Shown: positions 7,450-14,248 of the stretch, piece by piece
Numbering within the stretch: position 1 is the stretch's first letter
Layout: every line of letters begins with the position of its first letter
Assembly: GCA_013002105.1 (NCBI GenBank)
Contig: JABDKS010000572.1
Coordinates: forward strand, 1 to 25,038
Source of the DNA: Pirellulaceae bacterium
GTDB taxonomy: Bacteria > Planctomycetota > Planctomycetia > Pirellulales > Pirellulaceae
Direction of reading: 5' to 3'
DNA: 25,038 bases
The notes under the pieces: model-generated
Databases searched by the model: none
Told to the model about the DNA's origin: nothing
What the model saw: the letters and a program-made list of their open reading frames with translations, nothing else
Position numbers and translations under genes: made by a program

Positions 7450-8984
7450 TGAAAGAAACAAAAAAGGCCGTGCGATGCGCGATCTACACCCGCAAGAGCA
7501 CCGAAGAGGGACTCGACCAAGACTACAATTCTCTGGACGCCCAACGTGATTCCGCCGAGGCCTATGTCGCTTCCCAGAAACACGAAGGTTGGGAAGTCGT
7601 CGCCAAGTCCTACAGCGATGGCGGATTCACCGGCAGCAACATGGAACGGCCCGCATTGCAAAACCTGTTGGCCGACATCGAAGCTGGCGAAATCGACTGC
7701 GTGATTGTCTACAAGGTCGATCGGCTCAGCCGGTCGCTGCTCGACTTCACCAAAATCGTCGAAATCTTCGACCAACACGGCGTTTCGTTCGTCAGCGTCA
7801 CCCAGCAGTTCAACACGTCGACTTCGATGGGACGACTGGTCCTGAATGTGCTGCTGTCGTTCGCCCAGTTTGAACGCGAAATGATCAGCGAACGGATTCG
7901 TGACAAGGTGGCTGCGTCCCGGCGACGCGGCAAATGGTCCGGCGGAATGCCGCTATTGGGTTACAGGGTCGAGAACAAGAAGCTGATCGTCGATGACATC
8001 GAAGCCGACCGCGTTCGGCAAATTTTTGATCTGTATATCGAACATCGCTCACTGCTGCCCGTCATCAAAGAACTCAATCGACGCGGCTGGACCACTAAAC
8101 AATGGGTAACGAAGAAGGGTGACCACCGTGGCGGACGCGAGTTCACCAAGAACGCGGTCTACAAGTTGCTGACCAATGTCACCTACATCGGCAAGATTCG
8201 CTACAAGGACGAAACCCACGAAGGCGAACATGAAGCAATTGTTCCCCTGGACCTATTCGGCCGCGTCCAAACGCAACTCAAAGCCAACGGCCAATCCGGC
8301 GGCACTGGAGTTCGCAACAAACACAACGCGATTTTGAAAGGTTTGATTTGGTGCCGAGCCTGCGGGCGGCCGATGACGCACTCGTATAGTTGCAAAGGCA
8401 ACAAACGATATCGCTACTACGTCTGCGGCACGGCGATGCAAAAGGGCTGGTCCGAATGCCCATCGCCCTCCGTGCCCGCGGGTGAAATCGAACGCTTCGT
8501 CGTCAAACAGATTCAATCCATCGGTACCGACGAAGACTTGCTCAACCAAACCATCGGCCAGATTGAGTCACGATCGGTCCTACGGCGAGACAATCTCGAA
8601 GCGGAACGCAAATCGCTGAACCGCCAACTTCGCAACGACCACGAAAAGCTGCGTGCCATCGCCGCCAACGCAACCAACAACGGCCGAGTCGCCGGCCTGG
8701 CCGAATTGCAATCGCGGATCGAAGCCGCCAGCGAGCGGTTGAAAGTGATCAAAGCCGAACTGCAAGCACTCCAAGATCAAAGCATCGACACCGCCGATGT
8801 GCGACGACTGCTCGCCGGCTTTGAAGAGCTCTGGCAAACGATCCAGCCTCGCGAACAAGTTCGGCTCACTTCGCTACTCGTTGACCGAGTCGACTTCGAT
8901 GGCGTCGCAGGCAACCTGGGCATCACGTTCCACGACACCGGCATGCAAAGCCTCACCGCCGGCAACCTGGAGGTGACCGAATGA
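7446..8984 (+). CDS. Large serine recombinase (site-specific integrase)
   Basis: This 512-residue enzyme has the domains of a large serine integrase. The resolvase catalytic domain spans about 8-155, with the nucleophile Ser18 in YTRKSTEEG, Arg93 in YKVDRLSR, and the helix E region LLSFAQFEREMISERIRD. The recombinase DNA-binding domain follows (about 170-280, LGYRVENKKL to LFGRVQTQL). Next comes a zinc ribbon with Cys303, Cys306, Cys327 and Cys338, and a coiled coil at about 375-445 (LEAERKSLNRQLRND... ERLKVIKAELQAL) typical of the segment that controls integration versus excision. All catalytic residues checked are present, so it is probably active. It overlaps DUF2924 upstream and the HTH accessory gene downstream by four bases each. 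The ATG at 7446 and the next one (7449) are both possible. Confidence 0.95.
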   Translation: MMKETKKAVRCAIYTRKSTEEGLDQDYNSLDAQRDSAEAYVASQKHEGWEVVAKSYSDGGFTGSNMERPALQNLLADIEAGEIDCVIVYKVDRLSRSLLDFTKIVEIFDQHGVSFVSVTQQFNTSTSMGRLVLNVLLSFAQFEREMISERIRDKVAASRRRGKWSGGMPLLGYRVENKKLIVDDIEADRVRQIFDLYIEHRSLLPVIKELNRRGWTTKQWVTKKGDHRGGREFTKNAVYKLLTNVTYIGKIRYKDETHEGEHEAIVPLDLFGRVQTQLKANGQSGGTGVRNKHNAILKGLIWCRACGRPMTHSYSCKGNKRYRYYVCGTAMQKGWSECPSPSVPAGEIERFVVKQIQSIGTDEDLLNQTIGQIESRSVLRRDNLEAERKSLNRQLRNDHEKLRAIAANATNNGRVAGLAELQSRIEAASERLKVIKAELQALQDQSIDTADVRRLLAGFEELWQTIQPREQVRLTSLLVDRVDFDGVAGNLGITFHDTGMQSLTAGNLEVTE

Positions 8985-9409
8985 ACGCCAAACTCACCGT
9001 CAACCGATCCTTCCACGTCCAAACCCGCCGCAACGGCAGCAAGGCTCTGGCCAACGGCAAAGCCTCCACCAAACCGCTCGGCCGCATCCAACGCATTGCC
9101 CGCTTGCTGGCCCTCGCCCACCGCAGTCGCGATCTCGTTCGCGACGGCGTCGTCATCAACCAATCCGAACTGGCCCACTACGGCCAGATCTCTACAACCC
9201 GCATGTCCCAAATCATGTGGCTCGATAATTTGGCCCCCGACATCCAAGAACAAATCCTCGCCCTCCCACGAACCGTCCAAGGCCGAGACACGATCCAAGA
9301 ACGAGACGTCCGCCCGATCGCCAAAACTCATGACTGGGCCCGTCAGCGCAAGATGTGGGCGGCTCTTCAGAAACGAGTACAAGCTCCATCGCCGACCGAA
9401 CCGATCTGA
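8981..9409 (+). CDS. HTH accessory protein coupled to the recombinase
   Basis: The 142-residue protein starts inside the recombinase stop (ATGA), so it is almost certainly co-translated with it. Residues 1-32 are basic and unstructured. Residues 33-96 are helical and include a helix-turn-helix-like segment, VINQSELAHYGQISTTRMSQIMWLDNL, at about 58-84, similar in style to ParB/KorB-type HTH. Tail residues 97-142 include RPIAKTHDWARQRKMWAAL. In large serine recombinase systems a small DNA-binding directionality factor is often encoded near the integrase, and this is the best candidate here by position. That role is inference only. Confidence 0.75.
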   Translation: MNAKLTVNRSFHVQTRRNGSKALANGKASTKPLGRIQRIARLLALAHRSRDLVRDGVVINQSELAHYGQISTTRMSQIMWLDNLAPDIQEQILALPRTVQGRDTIQERDVRPIAKTHDWARQRKMWAALQKRVQAPSPTEPI

Positions 9410-9440
9410 CCCCGAGATCAAGCTATCTGGTCTCATCCCG

Positions 9441-9475
9441 ACACGCCGCCGCGTTTGCCCAACGTCGCGGCGTGT
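9441..9475 (+). terminator. Hairpin after recombinase operon, possible terminator
   Basis: ACACGCCGC (9441-9449) pairs perfectly with GCGGCGTGT (9467-9475) across a 17-base loop and is followed by TTTGCGTTT. It starts 31 bases after the HTH accessory gene. The loop is long and the T-run interrupted, so termination is only likely. Confidence 0.45.
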
Positions 9476-9676
9476 TTGCGTTTACCGGACCGTTTGCCGG
9501 CCAAACCGATCCTCGCGACACGTGGCGTTTGTGGCGGCGGGTTCGGCATGTTGCAGAATGTGCCGCAAATCGGCCGAGTGTTCCCACAATTGCGTTGATG
9601 GACGTGACCAGAGCATGGTTTCATGGGCAAACCAATTCCTCCACCACTCAAACCATTTCCCACCAGAGACCCAGTC

Positions 9677-9931
9677 ATGCCCATGACCGCAGCCCAAACG
9701 AACCGCGCCGCGGCACTACGAACCGCGATGCAAAAGTTAGATCCCGAGACTTACCAAGACATCCGCCGGTCGTACTACAAGATTGCTGAAGAACTTCGCC
9801 CCTTGGCTGAAGCCCTCGAAAAGGCCGACGCTGACCAAGACCAAACGGCAGGCCCACTTCTCGAAGAACACGCGATCTTCGCCAGGATGCTTGAAGTTTT
9901 GGACGAAAGCGTGCTGGGGGCCGTTGTTTGA
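9677..9931 (+). CDS. Small helical protein of unknown function
   Basis: This 84-residue frame (from the ATG at 9677; an in-frame ATG at 9623 would add 18 mostly Pro/Lys residues) reads as an all-helical acidic protein: NRAAALRTAMQKLDPETYQD, then YYKIAEELRPLAEALEKADA, then HAIFARMLEVLDESVLG. There is no strong ribosome binding site to decide the start. Its stop overlaps the DUF4314 start by one base (TGATG), which supports both genes. It carries no catalytic motif and I do not recognise the family. The position in the element suggests an accessory or toxin-antitoxin-like small pair with DUF4314, but nothing in the sequence proves that. Confidence 0.6.
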   Translation: MPMTAAQTNRAAALRTAMQKLDPETYQDIRRSYYKIAEELRPLAEALEKADADQDQTAGPLLEEHAIFARMLEVLDESVLGAVV

Positions 9932-10170
9932 TGACCAAGCATAATACGCCAAGCGACTTCCAACCCGGCCAGCGCGTTCGACTGGTTTCGATGAGCGACG
10001 ATCCCGATCCCATCGCCGTGGGAGCCACTGGAACAATCGTCAACGTGCGACCGCTATCCGATTGGTCGCAGATCGACGTCGACTGGGACAACGGTCGAGC
10101 CTTGATGCTATCGATTCCGCCGGATGAGATTGAGCGAATCGAGTCGTCGAATGATGCTCGATCCTGTTAA
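9931..10170 (+). CDS. DUF4314-like small protein
   Basis: At 79 residues from the ATG at 9931 (a TTG at 9928 would add one Met), this matches the DUF4314 pattern: PGQRVRLVSMSDDPDPIAVG, then TGTIVNVR, then SQIDVDWDNGRALMLSIPPDE. The fold is a small beta barrel of the SH3-like or KOW-like type, common in phages, plasmids and integrative elements, with unknown function. It is translationally coupled to the preceding small helical gene and is the last gene of the element before the tRNA. A nested hairpin begins 15 bases after its stop. Confidence 0.8.
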   Translation: MTKHNTPSDFQPGQRVRLVSMSDDPDPIAVGATGTIVNVRPLSDWSQIDVDWDNGRALMLSIPPDEIERIESSNDARSC

Positions 10171-10450
10171 CCCAGAAGCAGGTTTTCGCCGTCCGGCTCG
10201 CATGAGCCGAAGCAAACGGCGAATGAACTTATAGCGCCGTGAAATGGCGAGAGCGCGATAGTCTTGGTCGAGATTTGGCGATTTTAGCCAGCGGTTAGCT
10301 CGATCAGCCGGGCGGTGAGAGAGTACCGGAAGTCTCGAAGATGCTATGACACCGCAAAAAGCGTACGTTTTTGGCGGTTCAAACGACGACGGTTGCTTTG
10401 GCACTCGTTGCGAACTGGCGTGGCAGCCTGAGTTCGCAGATTGAAAAGAG
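10171..10450. other. Gap between element and tRNA-Arg
   Basis: No gene is supported. It holds the nested hairpin at 10185-10223 and otherwise unremarkable sequence. The long minus-strand frame through here begins inside the tRNA gene and is an artefact. The right end of the mobile element most likely lies in this interval or at the tRNA. Confidence 0.5.
10185..10223 (+). terminator. Nested hairpin after DUF4314 gene
   Basis: An outer 8-bp stem TTCGCCGT/ACGGCGAA (10185-10192 with 10216-10223) encloses an inner 6-bp stem CGGCTC/GAGCCG (10194-10199 with 10204-10209) with loop GCAT. There is no T-run after it. It may be a terminator, a transcript-stabilising structure, or part of a recombination site. 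Confidence 0.45.
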
Positions 10451-10524
10451 TACACGCGGAGGGATTCGAACCCCCAACCCTCGGTTCCGAAGACCGATGC
10501 GCTATCCAGTTGCGCCACGCGTGC
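10451..10524 (-). tRNA. tRNA-Arg, anticodon UCG
   Basis: The minus strand folds as a cloverleaf of 73 bases plus discriminator A. The acceptor is GCACGCG/CGCGTGT with one G-T pair at the end; the D stem is GCGC/GCGC with GG in the loop; the anticodon stem is TCGGT/ACCGA with loop CTTCGGA (anticodon TCG); the T stem is GGGGG/CCCTC with loop TTCGAAT. CCA is not encoded. It reads CGA codons. Its 3' end faces the mobile element, a common arrangement for integrated elements. Confidence 0.95.
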
Positions 10525-10824
10525 TTGTGTCTCGTTAATTGTAGCGGGATTTTTGGTGCTTGCTACAAGGGCTTTGGACGCCGCTGATGCGAGTTAGGTT
10601 CACCCGCAACCGATCGGTCTCCGCCCGCATTTTATTGTACTTCTTTGGCGTTTCTTGCCTAGCTGTTGGATCGAGCGGACTTCGATAGGTCCAAGATTTC
10701 CAGGTAACGGACTGAAGTTCATTTTACGGTTGATGCTGGTATTGGGTAACGGACTGGAGTCGCACGGGACGATCGGTTGCTGGTATTGAGGTAACGGACT
10801 GAAGTCCGTTCTACGTGCTCGACG
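10525..10824. other. Intergenic region between tRNA-Arg and gcvP
   Basis: No gene is seen. The right half carries the GGTAACGGACTG repeat cluster (10703-10815); the left half shows nothing recognisable. Confidence 0.6.
10703..10815. repeat. GGTAACGGACTG repeat cluster (REP-like)
   Basis: Three copies begin at 10703, 10745 and 10790 (periods 42 and 45). The third is a clean palindrome, ACGGACTgaAGTCCGT, with tail TCTACG; the first ends TTTTACGG; the second is degenerate. The spacers share GCTGGTATTG. The tails match those of the CAGGCTG palindromes at 591 and 2242, so all appear to belong to one family. The last copy lies just downstream of the gcvP stop. Confidence 0.75.
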
Positions 10825-13800
10825 TTAATAGTCTTCCATCGGTGGGCAACTGCAGACGAGATTGCGGTCGCCGTAGGTATTGTCGATGCGGCCTACCGTG
10901 GGCCAGAATTTGGCGTCCCGCAGCCATGGCTTGGGCCAGGCGGCTTGCTCGCGCGTGTACGGGTGCGTCCAGTCGTCGCGACCAATTTCGTGCATCGTGT
11001 GTGGCGCGTTTTTCAACGGATTGTCCTCGCGATCTAACTGGCCGTCTTGGATCGACTGGATCTCCTCTCGGATCGAGATCATCGCGTCGCAAAATCGATC
11101 CAGTTCCTCTTTGCCTTCGCTCTCGGTTGGTTCGATCATCAACGTGCCGGGCACCGGCCAGGACATCGTGGGACCGTGGAAACCGTAGTCCATCAATCGC
11201 TTCGCGATGTCTTCAATTTGCACGCCGGCAGTTTTCTCGAATTGCCGACAGTCAACGATGAACTCATGTGCCACATAACCGTTGGCGTCGGTGTACAGAA
11301 TGTCGTAGTGCTCGCTCAGTCGCTTGGCCATGTAGTTGGCGTTCAAGATGGCTCCCTGGGTCGCCTTTTTTAATCCGGTCGCCCCCATGAGCGCGATGTA
11401 GACGTAACTGATCGTCAAAATACTGGGGCTGCCATAGGGTGCCGCCGAGACCGGACCGATTGCAAATTCGCCGGCCGTATCGGGACGTTGCACCGGATGC
11501 TCGGGCAAAAACGGCACCAGTTGCGGCGCGACACCGATCGGGCCCATGCCGGGACCGCCACCGCCATGGGGAATGCAAAACGTTTTGTGCAAATTCAAAT
11601 GACAAACGTCGGCGCCGCATTTGCCCGGGCTGGTCAACCCGACTTGCGCGTTCATGTTCGCCCCGTCCATATAAACCTGTCCGCCGTGGTCGTGAATTAC
11701 ATCACAGACTTCGCGAATGGTGGTTTCGAACACACCGTGAGTGGACGGATAGGTCACCATCAAGCACGAAAGTTTGTCGGTGTGCTGATCGGCTTTGCTG
11801 CGCAAGTCTTCCATATCGATGTCGCCGCGGTCGTTGCACTTGATCGGCACGACTCGCATCCCCGCCATCACCGCCGACGCAGGATTGGTTCCATGCGCGG
11901 ACGTGGGAATCAAACAGACATCGCGATCGTTCGTTTTGCCTGCTTTGGCTGCCATGTGTTCATGATACGCACGGATGACCAGCAATCCGGCATACTCGCC
12001 TTGTGCACCGGCGTTGGGCTGCAAGCTGACCGCCGCAAATCCAGTGACGCTGCATAACCAGGCTTCCAACTCGCGAAACATCTGCGTGTACCCGCGCCAC
12101 TGCGTATCGGGCGCAAAGGGATGCATATCGGAAAACTCCGGCCAGGTGACCGGAATCATCTCGCTGGTCCCGTTCAACTTCATTGTGCACGAACCGAGCG
12201 GAATCATTGTGTGGGCGAGCGAAAGGTCCCGGCCCATTAATTTAAAGATGTAACGCAACAGTTTTGTTTCGCTGCGGTGATCGTGAAAAACACTGTGTGT
12301 CAAAAAATCACTGGTTCGCGCGAACCCGATCAGATCGCACAGTCCATCGGCTTGGGCTTCGATCAACAGTTCGTCGATGTCGAATCCCGTGTAATGACCA
12401 AAGTTAAACGCCGCCAGCAAATCGGCCACCAATGCACGATCGGTCGTTTCGTCCAAGGTGACACCGAGTGTCCCGTCGTCGTATTCGCGTAAATTGATTT
12501 GGCGTTCGCGAGCAGCATCAGCAACTTGCCGCGCCGCGTGCACGCGTCCTTTGCCCAACCGGATCCGGATTGTGTCAAACACCGGTCCGTCACTAACGAT
12601 CGAATGCCCCAGACGGGCGAGTCCTTTGACGAGCGCGCCGCTGAATCCTTGCACGCGGCGGGCGATGTTGGTCAATCCGTCGGGACCGTGGTAGACAGCG
12701 TAGAACGAATTGATAATTGCCAACAGTGCTTGCGCGGTGCAGATATTGCTGGTCGCCTTATCACGACGAATATGCTGTTCGCGCGTTTGGATCGCCATTC
12801 GCAGCGCGGGATTGCCGTGGGCATCTTTGGAGACACCAATGATACGACCGGGTAGCTTGCGGGCATGTTCTTCGTGTGTCGAGATAAACGCAGCATGTGG
12901 TCCACCGAGTCCCATCGGCACGCCAAAACGTTGCGCGCTGCCGACGCAGATGTCCGCGCCCCATTCGCCCGGCGGTCGGATCAATGTCAACGCAAGTAAG
13001 TCGGCAGCGGCGACAGTCAAACAGCCCTTTTCCATTGCTTGGGATGCCAGGACGCTGTAGTCTTCGATGCGTCCATCGGTCGTGGGGTACTGAACTAGGA
13101 CGCCGCACAATCCGCCCTCGCCATGATCAAAATCGATTTCGCTGATCGGGCCGACTTTCAAATCGACGCCCAGGCCAGTCGCGCGGGTTTGAAGCAGAGC
13201 CAACGTTTGGGGATGGCAATCCTCCGAAGCCCAAAAGCCGGTCTTCTTGTGCCGCGCGATCGCAATGCACATCCCCATCGCTTCGGCCGCCGCCGTCGCT
13301 TCGTCCAACAAACTGGCACCGGCCAATGGCAGGCCGGTGAGGTCCGCGACCATGGTTTGAAAATTCAGCAAAGCCTCGAGTCGCCCCTGTGCGATCTCGG
13401 CTTGGTAGGGCGTGTATTGGGTGTACCAACCCGGATTTTCAAGAACATTGCGGAGGATTACCGGAGGCGTCACCGTCGACGTGTACCCCATTCCGATGCA
13501 GGACCGGTAAACCTTGTTCTTGCCAGCGATCGTTTTAAGTCCCTGCAAAAACTCGCGTTCGCCGCGCGGTTCAGGGATTTCCAGTGGATCATCCAATCGT
13601 ATGTCCGATGGAACGGTCGCATCCGAAAGCGCATCGAGCGAATCAAACCCGAGTGTCGCCAGCATCTGTGACGTTTCCTCGTCGGTCGGCCCGATGTGTC
13701 GTCGGGCAAAACCGTCCACAAAATTCAGCACGTTCACGTCATTGTCGCCACGACTTGCCGATGGACTGGTCGATTCGTTCGTACTAGCAGCCATTTTCAT
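10825..13800 (-). CDS. gcvP: Glycine dehydrogenase (decarboxylating), P-protein
   Basis: This 991-residue single-chain P-protein of the glycine cleavage system uses pyridoxal phosphate to decarboxylate glycine and load the aminomethyl group on lipoyl-GcvH in the cytoplasm. The N-terminal half includes [48 protein letters not shown] and [10 protein letters not shown]. The C-terminal half includes [15 protein letters not shown] and the PLP lysine Lys739 in [22 protein letters not shown]. Length is slightly above the usual 950-960, from a Ser-rich N-terminal extension of about 30 residues. ATGs at 13800 and 13794 are both possible; neither has a clear ribosome binding site. No gcvT, gcvH or glycine riboswitch is recognisable nearby, so its partners must be elsewhere. 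It appears monocistronic. Confidence 0.97.
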   Translation of the reverse strand: MKMAASTNESTSPSASRGDNDVNVLNFVDGFARRHIGPTDEETSQMLATLGFDSLDALSDATVPSDIRLDDPLEIPEPRGEREFLQGLKTIAGKNKVYRSCIGMGYTSTVTPPVILRNVLENPGWYTQYTPYQAEIAQGRLEALLNFQTMVADLTGLPLAGASLLDEATAAAEAMGMCIAIARHKKTGFWASEDCHPQTLALLQTRATGLGVDLKVGPISEIDFDHGEGGLCGVLVQYPTTDGRIEDYSVLASQAMEKGCLTVAAADLLALTLIRPPGEWGADICVGSAQRFGVPMGLGGPHAAFISTHEEHARKLPGRIIGVSKDAHGNPALRMAIQTREQHIRRDKATSNICTAQALLAIINSFYAVYHGPDGLTNIARRVQGFSGALVKGLARLGHSIVSDGPVFDTIRIRLGKGRVHAARQVADAARERQINLREYDDGTLGVTLDETTDRALVADLLAAFNFGHYTGFDIDELLIEAQADGLCDLIGFARTSDFLTHSVFHDHRSETKLLRYIFKLMGRDLSLAHTMIPLGSCTMKLNGTSEMIPVTWPEFSDMHPFAPDTQWRGYTQMFRELEAWLCSVTGFAAVSLQPNAGAQGEYAGLLVIRAYHEHMAAKAGKTNDRDVCLIPTSAHGTNPASAVMAGMRVVPIKCNDRGDIDMEDLRSKADQHTDKLSCLMVTYPSTHGVFETTIREVCDVIHDHGGQVYMDGANMNAQVGLTSPGKCGADVCHLNLHKTFCIPHGGGGPGMGPIGVAPQLVPFLPEHPVQRPDTAGEFAIGPVSAAPYGSPSILTISYVYIALMGATGLKKATQGAILNANYMAKRLSEHYDILYTDANGYVAHEFIVDCRQFEKTAGVQIEDIAKRLMDYGFHGPTMSWPVPGTLMIEPTESEGKEELDRFCDAMISIREEIQSIQDGQLDREDNPLKNAPHTMHEIGRDDWTHPYTREQAAWPKPWLRDAKFWPTVGRIDNTYGDRNLVCSCPPMEDY

Positions 13801-14022
13801 ATTCGCATCCGCTCGAGGGCAGCAAGGCAGAGAAACTTCATTGCGAAAAGTCGTTCACCGGGAAAGCCCGAATCGATCGTCCGTTTCGCCGGCTTCAATC
13901 TAATTTCAGGACAGAAGGTGTGGTATCCCTCTTGTTGATTTATGCCGCAAACGGCACGCAAAAGAGAAAACCGCGTGCGAAAGACTTGGACGCAGACTAC
14001 GTGACTGGGTGGACAACGTGGG

Positions 14023-14058
14023 ATTGGGTGGCGCTATGTAATTGGGTGGCGCTGCGGA
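14023..14058 (+). repeat. 18-bp tandem direct repeat, two units
   Basis: ATTGGGTGGCGCTATGTA is followed directly by ATTGGGTGGCGCTGCGGA; the first 13 bases are identical. A related GACTGGGTGG occurs at about 14002-14011. Confidence 0.6.
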
Positions 14059-14140
14059 AATCGGGCGACAATGCAGCCTGTTTCGGCTCGGCGGTGAACT
14101 GCCCACGTGATGCTACACTGTCGCCGGTTTATTCCGGTTG

Positions 14141-14218
14141 GCACCTTGGTCCGGCACGTTGTTCCGCCACCCTGGTCCGCCACCTTGACCAGGCACTCTC
14201 ATCCGGCCCTTTGTACCC
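14141..14218 (+). repeat. 13-bp imperfect tandem repeat array, six units
   Basis: Units are GCACCTTGGTCCG (14141), GCACGTTGTTCCG (14154), CCACCCTGGTCCG (14167), CCACCTTGACCAG (14180), GCACTCTCATCCG (14193) and a diverged GCCCTTTGTACCC (14206). The phase is kept through all units. It ends 30 bases before the antiporter start, within the likely promoter or leader. Confidence 0.7.
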
Positions 14219-14248
14219 GTACACCCACTGGCGAAATCGGTTTTTGAC

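Larger units (their letters stand above)
3274..10170 (+). mobile_element. Putative integrative element (primase-polymerase, serine recombinase)
   Basis: All called genes in this span point the same way and have mobile-element functions: a small HTH, a primase-polymerase/DUF3987 protein, a repeat array, a small winged-helix-like protein, DUF2924, a large serine recombinase, an HTH accessory protein and DUF4314. The flanking genes (two-component system; gcvP) are chromosomal. The right end is near the 3' end of tRNA-Arg at 10451. Exact ends are not established, and the limits given are those of the outermost called genes. No conjugation, capsid or defence genes are seen, so transfer would need help from elsewhere. 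Confidence 0.7.
13801..14248. other. Divergent region between gcvP and antiporter
   Basis: No gene is supported. It should hold promoters for both divergent genes, though no consensus is certain. It contains the 18-bp direct repeat at 14023-14058 and the 13-bp tandem array at 14141-14218. I see no glycine riboswitch motif upstream of gcvP. Confidence 0.55.

Noticed and set aside
9355..9789. 144-residue frame after the recombinase operon
   Set aside because: Overlaps two better genes, crosses the hairpin at 9441-9475 and has no domain pattern.
10108..10518. 136-residue minus-strand frame beginning MAQLDSASVFGTEGWGFESLR
   Set aside because: It starts inside the tRNA-Arg gene; this N-terminus is the well-known false translation of a tRNA.
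10703..10815. Possible CRISPR array near gcvP
   Set aside because: Only three degenerate units with similar spacers and palindromes; fits a REP-like family, and no cas gene is present.
13801..14000. Glycine riboswitch upstream of gcvP
   Set aside because: The conserved riboswitch core sequences are not seen on the minus strand.
14023..14218. Possible CRISPR array upstream of the antiporter
   Set aside because: Units are 13 or 18 bases, contiguous, with no spacers; these are simple tandem repeats.
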